This document shows positions 5,460-8,677 of a stretch of 8,677 nucleotides of DNA, in pieces; positions within the stretch are counted from its first letter, which is position 1; every line of letters begins with the position of its first letter. A program made the translations under genes and the position numbers. The stretch comes from Deltaproteobacteria bacterium (lineage in GTDB: Bacteria; Desulfobacterota; Desulfobacteria; Desulfobacterales; JAFDCJ01): the NCBI GenBank assembly GCA_019310665.1, contig JAFDDW010000052.1, forward strand, positions 1-8,677. The letters are read 5' to 3'. The notes beneath the pieces were generated by a model, which was given only the letters and a program-made list of their open reading frames with translations, made no database searches and was not told where the DNA came from.

Positions 5460-6465
5460 GGGTTTTATTCTCCACCAACTTCATCTTCCGTATGCTGTCG
5501 TACCACTCATCGTGGGGCTCAAGAAAGCGCTCTATCATCAACTCCTGAAGAATTTTTTGCCCCCCCGGATCACGATGCATTGCAAGCAGTATCTGACGCA
5601 GCCGTTTTTTGAGTTCCGGAGTCAGGGATCTTGATGCGACGATGGGTGGTATGCCATAAGGCTCTGATTTTCTGATAACCCGGGTTCCGGAGGTAAAAAC
5701 CGGATTTTTACTATGGTAGTATTCCCAGATAAGCCCGTCCACGGCCGCCCCGTCCACCAGCGCCCGGTTCACGGCCAGAATCGAGTTGTCATGGCTGTAA
5801 GTATAAATCGTCTTTCTGAAAAAAGACTCCGGGCGTTCCCCGATTTGGCTCAGCCAGTAAGTGGGGACCAGCCTGCCGGTATTGGAGTCCGGGTCAGTGA
5901 AAGCAAACACCCGCCCCTTGAGATCCTCTATCCGTTGGAATTGACTGGCACTATTGACAATCAGATAGGACTGATAAAAATGGCTGCCCCCAACCTGCGG
6001 GGTGGCCAGCAACTCGAAATCATGCTTTTCTTTACCGACGACGTAAGGCCCGGAACATATAAAGGCCAGGTCAATTTGCCCTTTGCCCAGCAACTCGTTG
6101 ATCTCGCCATAGGTTTTGCGCTGAACAAGCCGAATCTCCCGGCCCAGTTGATTGCCGATATGGTCCAGCAACTGCTTGTAGTAGACCGAGGTTTCCTTGG
6201 GAGAGATCATCGCCGCCACCGCCACGTTCAGTGACGCCTTTTGCGGCAGTTCGCTTGCCGGACGTTCCACAGCGATGGTTTTGTTAAAGTCCACCACCAC
6301 GGCGTCGCTGTCTCGGCCGCAGCCTGATATAATGATCAGAGTTGTGAAGATAATACCGCTGATCAAAACATTTAACCTGGATGTCAGAGAAAAAATGGCC
6401 CTTGGAATATTAGTGGGTTTGTAATTTGTTAGACTTGAAACTATGTCCGGAAATCGGACAGACAC
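5440..6465 (-). CDS. PhnD-family periplasmic substrate-binding lipoprotein (start uncertain)
   Basis: A solute-binding protein of the phosphate/phosphite/phosphonate-binding (PhnD-like) family. Family features: LNVAVAAMISPKET at the mature N-terminus, GQIDLAFICSGPYV, the hinge-region FAFTDPDSNTGRLVP and DGAAVDGLIWEYY, and the C-terminal EPYGIPPIVASRSL. A lipobox (ISGC, Cys encoded at about 6319-6321) follows a hydrophobic stretch, so it should be a lipid-anchored periplasmic protein. No ABC permease or ATPase gene is adjacent; the next gene, overlapping by 20 bases, is a transmembrane sigma-54 activator, so a sensory rather than transport role is inferred. The frame has no ATG: GTG 6465 (weak GGTAG upstream) is used here, TTG 6489 is the longest option, and CTG 6387 or TTG 6366 would give a normal-length signal peptide. 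The ligand cannot be read from the sequence. PhnD-type domains also sense other anions, as in TtrS-like sensors. Confidence 0.85.
   Translation of the reverse strand: MSVRFPDIVSSLTNYKPTNIPRAIFSLTSRLNVLISGIIFTTLIIISGCGRDSDAVVVDFNKTIAVERPASELPQKASLNVAVAAMISPKETSVYYKQLLDHIGNQLGREIRLVQRKTYGEINELLGKGQIDLAFICSGPYVVGKEKHDFELLATPQVGGSHFYQSYLIVNSASQFQRIEDLKGRVFAFTDPDSNTGRLVPTYWLSQIGERPESFFRKTIYTYSHDNSILAVNRALVDGAAVDGLIWEYYHSKNPVFTSGTRVIRKSEPYGIPPIVASRSLTPELKKRLRQILLAMHRDPGGQKILQELMIERFLEPHDEWYDSIRKMKLVENKTLGSAKP
6444..6460. promoter_or_regulatory. 17-bp palindromic operator at the start of the PhnD-activator operon
   Basis: TGTCCGGAAATCGGACA has perfect six-base arms (TGTCCG/CGGACA) around five bases. 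It shares 13 of 17 bases with the site at 2806-2822 upstream of the cytochrome operon. It sits about 10 bases past the -10 element of a candidate sigma-70 promoter (6470-6499), where a bound protein would block transcription. This suggests that the activator autorepresses its own operon while activating the cytochrome operon. It falls inside the coding frame if GTG 6465 is the true start, which argues for a later start codon. Confidence 0.5.
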
Positions 6466-6469
6466 CTGC

Positions 6470-6499
6470 AATCTACCACTATGTGACAATTTCGGTCAA
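6470..6499 (-). promoter_or_regulatory. Candidate sigma-70 promoter of the PhnD-activator operon
   Basis: Minus strand TTGACC (6499-6494) is followed after 18 bases by TAGATT (6475-6470), five and four of six matches to the -35 and -10 consensus. The location, just before the palindrome and the lipoprotein frame, fits. It overlaps a possible transposase remnant, so the mobile element may have supplied the promoter. This is a pattern match only. Confidence 0.3.
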
Positions 6500-6861
6500 T
6501 AAAAATTTTTTAATGGCGTCGATAGTCATTATACCGGTTGTCATAAATTTTCATGCCCGGCTGATTACAAAAGACGCGTTCATAAATTGTTCGCGACGGC
6601 CCATATAAAAATCGGTTCAGTCGTCTCTGATCCGTTTGGCAAGACCGGGCGCAATCGGATCGGCAAGTTAATTGATACCGATACCGAATTGAAAATTGAA
6701 CACGTTGAACAATGTGCCGAGGGAAGCCTTAAGCGAAAAGTTGCCGAACTGTTCCGGGCCATTCAAGGTTTTTTTGAGGCCCATCACCGTTTTCAACTCA
6801 AAATAATGATGCAGACCATTGCACATCTTGAAAGTGAGATTGAAGCCATTACAAAGCGCCT

Positions 6862-6889
6862 GGAACGTTATTCTGACAAACGCTCTAAT
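6862..6889 (+). repeat. Right copy of the perfect 28-bp direct repeat
   Basis: Identical to 3238-3265 in the same orientation; the identity stops sharply at both edges. In the transposase remnant it reads in frame as LERYSDKRSN, so it could be original transposase sequence or an element end inserted there. Its last 13 bases also occur inverted at 3168-3180. Confidence 0.85.
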
Positions 6890-6943
6890 AAATGGCTGAG
6901 GATATTTTTGGGGTTCACGCTTGAACGCTCATTTGGATGGGAT

Positions 6944-7609
6944 TTAACGCCGAAAGGGTTCCACAGGGCGGTCCGGCAGATGACATTGCCAGCAATACCC
7001 CCGCCACTGGTGTTTCATACGAATGGCCGCTACCGTACCTGGCCCCACATGACAGGCATTACAGTTTTCTCTCATCTGCAGGTCATGCGGGATGGGAGGA
7101 GGCGCTCCGGGCAGATTGGATCGCCCTAAACGGGGAGGAGGCAGACTCTGCCAGTCAACGGCCCTGAAGAGGGCGTCTGTCACAGGCCATAGGTGGCACT
7201 GCATGCAAGCGGCCTGTTCAGGATGGGGGGTGACAGGCGTCATTCTTTTTAATATGTCTGTCCAACCGCCGTCAGCATGGCACATGTTACACTCAAGTTC
7301 CTTTCCGTGCACTTTGTCTGGATGAGGAATCTCGGGCGGTGCTCCAAGGAATTGTCGGCGGGCGTAATATTGGCTGAGCGTTCGTCCCGCGGCTGCATCT
7401 TGAAGAGGGTTCAAAGATGCCGGGTCGTGGTTTTTGAAAGTGACAGCCCCCTGCCGATCAGAATCCTGACTCACGACCGTCGGCGATGCCGCTTCCGTAT
7501 TTTTCGACCCATCGGTCAGGGTTGAAAACAGGATAATACCTGTGGAAATCGATGAGATCCAGACAAACGTGATTAAAACTTTCCAGCTTCCCTGGTCTGC
7601 CTTTTCCAT
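6944..7609 (-). CDS. Membrane-anchored tetrahaem cytochrome c built from two NapB-like halves
   Basis: A 221-residue protein with one N-terminal hydrophobic anchor (about 10-31), a 50-residue low-complexity linker and four CxxCH haem sites at 107, 135, 183 and 206. The haem part is an internal duplication. Half one has FLGAPPEIPH (87-96), CNMCH, TPH and CMQCH; half two has LPGAPPPIPH (166-175), CNACH, KH and CWQCH. APP.IPH followed by CxxCH, then a His before a second CxxCH, is the pattern of NapB, the dihaem subunit of periplasmic nitrate reductase. No napA is visible, so it may be a general electron carrier or the small subunit of another reductase. ATG at 7609 has AGGAGAG at good spacing. 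The gene ends about 55 bases from the 28-bp repeat and transposase remnant. Confidence 0.9.
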   Translation of the reverse strand: MEKADQGSWKVLITFVWISSISTGIILFSTLTDGSKNTEAASPTVVSQDSDRQGAVTFKNHDPASLNPLQDAAAGRTLSQYYARRQFLGAPPEIPHPDKVHGKELECNMCHADGGWTDILKRMTPVTPHPEQAACMQCHLWPVTDALFRAVDWQSLPPPRLGRSNLPGAPPPIPHDLQMRENCNACHVGPGTVAAIRMKHQWRGYCWQCHLPDRPVEPFRR

Positions 7610-7801
7610 AATACACTCTCCTGGGCGGTAAACGATCTATACTTAGTCAAGCTGCCGATTGTTGCTCTATTATTAAATTACGCCTCTATTAAAATTTCAA
7701 ACTACTTTACTTTTTGCGGTATTTGATCGCACCTTCCGGTTTTACAAACCGAGCATAAGCTGGTCCAAACACGATTAGAAATGCTAATTCCAGCTCCAAA
7801 A
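7610..7801. other. AT-rich spacer between dsbA-like gene and tetrahaem cytochrome gene
   Basis: About 190 bases with no open frame of note. It holds the candidate promoter at 7672-7700 and a small perfect hairpin, CGGTTT-TAC-AAACCG (7737-7751), which has no U-run on either side and so is not a convincing terminator. Separation by this spacer makes it likely that the cytochrome gene is transcribed independently of the dsb pair. Confidence 0.5.
7672..7700 (-). promoter_or_regulatory. Candidate sigma-70 promoter of the tetrahaem cytochrome gene
   Basis: Minus strand TTGAAA (7700-7695), 17-base spacer, TTTAAT (7677-7672): five of six matches in each hexamer with ideal spacing. Predicted start is near 7665, giving a leader of about 55 bases to the ATG at 7609. 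The region is AT-rich, so chance matches are possible. Confidence 0.4.
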
Positions 7802-8452
7802 TTAATAATATTTGTTTATTTCAGATTCTACTAATTCCTTTAATTGTTTGTAACCAAAGCTGGGAAGAGGTTTCCCATTTACAAAAAAACCGGGTGTTTT
7901 CCTGACATTAAGGGTTTTGGCATCTGCAAGATCTTGTTGGATAATCTTCGAAATTTCAGGGTCGTTCATATCACTTCTAATTTTTTCTAAGTCGAGCCCC
8001 GCTCTCGGCAGAAACCTCCATATTCGTTGAGGCTGTGGATTGTGATGACTTGCCCAGTAGCGTTGGGTTTTATACATAATATCCAAAGTTTCCCAATATT
8101 TCCCCTGTCTTTTTGCTGCTTCAAGAATTTTAACAAAATAATCTGCACCATCATGAAAAGGGGCATATCTGATGACCAGTTTGATTTTGCCCTGGTTAAC
8201 CGCCATCAATTTTTTAACGAATGGGTGAAACGCACTGCAGGTTTCACAAGCTGGGTCTGAAAATTTTACAAGATAGACTTTGGCATCATCACTGCCAAGG
8301 GTTTGTGAATATTCTCTTACAAATGTTGAAGCGTTTTCCTGGGCCATAAATCCATATTTCTTGGCTTGCTTGCTTTTGTATATATTAGCGCCAAGTACAA
8401 ACAAAAGAATAAGAAAAACAATTGAACATAATACGATAAATCGTTTTTTCAT
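7802..8452 (-). CDS. Membrane-anchored DsbA/BdbD-like thiol-disulfide oxidoreductase
   Basis: A 216-residue periplasmic, thioredoxin-fold protein of the DsbA/Thioredoxin_4 type. An N-terminal hydrophobic segment (5-22) after MKKR anchors or exports it. The active site is C69-E-T-C72 in FSDPACETCSAF, and the cis-proline is in KTPGFFVNG (T186-P187), both in their usual places for a DsbA with a helical insert between them. ATG at 8452 is preceded by AGAGGAG. The start overlaps the stop of the upstream DsbB-like gene (ATGA), so the two form a pair that would introduce disulfides into exported proteins and pass electrons to quinone. Placement next to multihaem cytochromes suggests help with periplasmic cysteine chemistry, but that link is inference. 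Confidence 0.9.
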   Translation of the reverse strand: MKKRFIVLCSIVFLILLFVLGANIYKSKQAKKYGFMAQENASTFVREYSQTLGSDDAKVYLVKFSDPACETCSAFHPFVKKLMAVNQGKIKLVIRYAPFHDGADYFVKILEAAKRQGKYWETLDIMYKTQRYWASHHNPQPQRIWRFLPRAGLDLEKIRSDMNDPEISKIIQQDLADAKTLNVRKTPGFFVNGKPLPSFGYKQLKELVESEINKYY

Positions 8453-8677
8453 TTAAAAAGTCTCCTCTTTAATAAAAATAGTAATACTATAATAGTCGAA
8501 AATGATATCAGTGAAAGCATCGGAAATGTCAAAAAACCGAACAAGTCCAGGTAGGTCTCCGAGCATGATACACCCTGGCTGCAAGGTTGTATGCTTTCCG
8601 GAATGATTCCGGAGTATAAAAGGTAATGATAAAACGCGAAAACCCACCCAGCTATAGCTAAAGGAAGGGCAAACTTG
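8449..8677 (-). CDS. DsbB/BdbC-like disulfide bond formation membrane protein (5' end outside window)
   Basis: The last 75 codons of a gene entering from the right edge, ending with TGA at 8449-8451. The visible part begins with a transmembrane segment (KFALPLAIAGWVFAFYHYLL), continues with a periplasmic loop carrying a cysteine pair (PCSQGVSC, residues 31-38 of the fragment), then YLDLFGFLTFPMLSLISF and a final hydrophobic helix ending in KRRLFK. The loop cysteines followed by (F)GFxTxPxLSL are typical of the C-terminal half of DsbB/BdbC proteins, which reoxidise DsbA and reduce quinone. The four-base overlap with the DsbA-like gene confirms frame and partnership. The first CxxC pair and quinone site would lie outside the window. 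Confidence 0.88.
   Translation of the reverse strand, partial: KFALPLAIAGWVFAFYHYLLYSGIIPESIQPCSQGVSCSETYLDLFGFLTFPMLSLISFSTIIVLLFLLKRRLFK

Larger units (their letters stand above)
6468..6889 (+). pseudogene. Decayed IS110-family transposase remnant
   Basis: The plus-strand frame from about 6602 to 6868 encodes IGSVVSDPFGKTGRNRIGKL followed by KRKVAELFRAIQGFFEAHHR and a heptad-like IAHLESEIEAITKRLE. This is the middle part of IS110/IS1111-type (DEDD) transposases, the stretch before the C-terminal PGIG domain. That C-terminal domain is absent: past 6889 the frame is merely antisense to the tetrahaem cytochrome gene. In another frame at 6471-6530, YHYVTISVNKNFLMASIV vaguely resembles the N-terminal YVGIDVxKxxL motif, with the catalytic Asp replaced. 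If real, it means an internal deletion of over 100 codons; this part is weak. The 28-bp repeat occupies the right edge. The fragment is non-functional and records insertion beside the PhnD operon. Confidence 0.6.

Noticed and set aside
6528..6533. Perfect TATAAT on the minus strand upstream of the lipoprotein gene
   Set aside because: No acceptable -35 hexamer at 16-18 bases; the TTGACC/TAGATT pair nearer the gene was preferred, though both are weak.
6890..7129. Extension of the transposase-like plus-strand frame to 7129
   Set aside because: This part is antisense to the tetrahaem cytochrome and has no transposase similarity, so the remnant is ended at the 28-bp repeat.
7737..7751. Hairpin CGGTTT-TAC-AAACCG considered as terminator of the dsb pair
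   Set aside because: Short stem and no U-run on either strand.
8453..8647. 64-codon minus-strand frame ending just before the dsbA-like gene
   Set aside because: The adjacent frame encodes a clear DsbB-like C-terminus with a stop overlapping the next start; this one is an out-of-frame shadow.

Overview
The window looks like a chromosomal piece of an anaerobic, respiring bacterium, most likely a Desulfobacterota (sulfate-reducer-like or metal-respiring) lineage. The reasons are two multihaem c-type cytochromes (12 and 4 haem motifs), a Tat-exported ferredoxin-type electron-transfer subunit, a sigma-54 activator and a DsbA/DsbB pair, all at moderate GC. The taxonomic call is inference from gene content, not a database match. 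Every intact gene is on the minus strand, so the biological order runs from right to left.

Right end (8677 to 7610): the C-terminal part of a DsbB/BdbC-like membrane oxidoreductase overlaps a membrane-anchored DsbA/BdbD-like thiol oxidoreductase by four bases (ATGA). After an AT-rich gap of about 190 bases with a candidate sigma-70 promoter comes a membrane-anchored tetrahaem cytochrome (7609 to 6944) made of two NapB-like halves.

Middle (6943 to 3261): a decayed IS110-type transposase is followed by a PhnD-family lipoprotein and, overlapping it by 20 bases, a 732-residue membrane-tethered sigma-54 activator (TM, periplasmic domain, TM, HAMP, GAF, AAA+, Fis-type HTH). This block is bracketed by a perfect 28-bp direct repeat (3238-3265 and 6862-6889). 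The left copy supplies the stop codon of the activator gene.

Left (3260 to 1): about 780 bases without an intact gene hold nested inverted repeats, a remnant of serine acetyltransferase (cysE-like), a GC-rich hairpin, a 17-bp palindrome and a full-consensus -24/-12 promoter. That promoter faces an operon of a degenerate single receiver domain, a 12-haem cytochrome and a Tat-dependent 4Fe-4S protein that runs off the window. The order cytochrome - FeS protein predicts an NrfD-type quinone-interacting membrane subunit next.

How the parts may work together (inference): the PhnD-like lipoprotein would capture a small anion or other ligand and pass the signal to the periplasmic domain of the tethered activator. 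The activator would bind the 17-bp palindrome, which occurs both upstream of the cytochrome operon and at the start of its own operon, and fire the sigma-54 promoter of the respiratory complex. This resembles a sensor with a PhnD-like domain, such as TtrS, rebuilt as a kinase-free one-component sigma-54 circuit. It is the most interesting system in the window.
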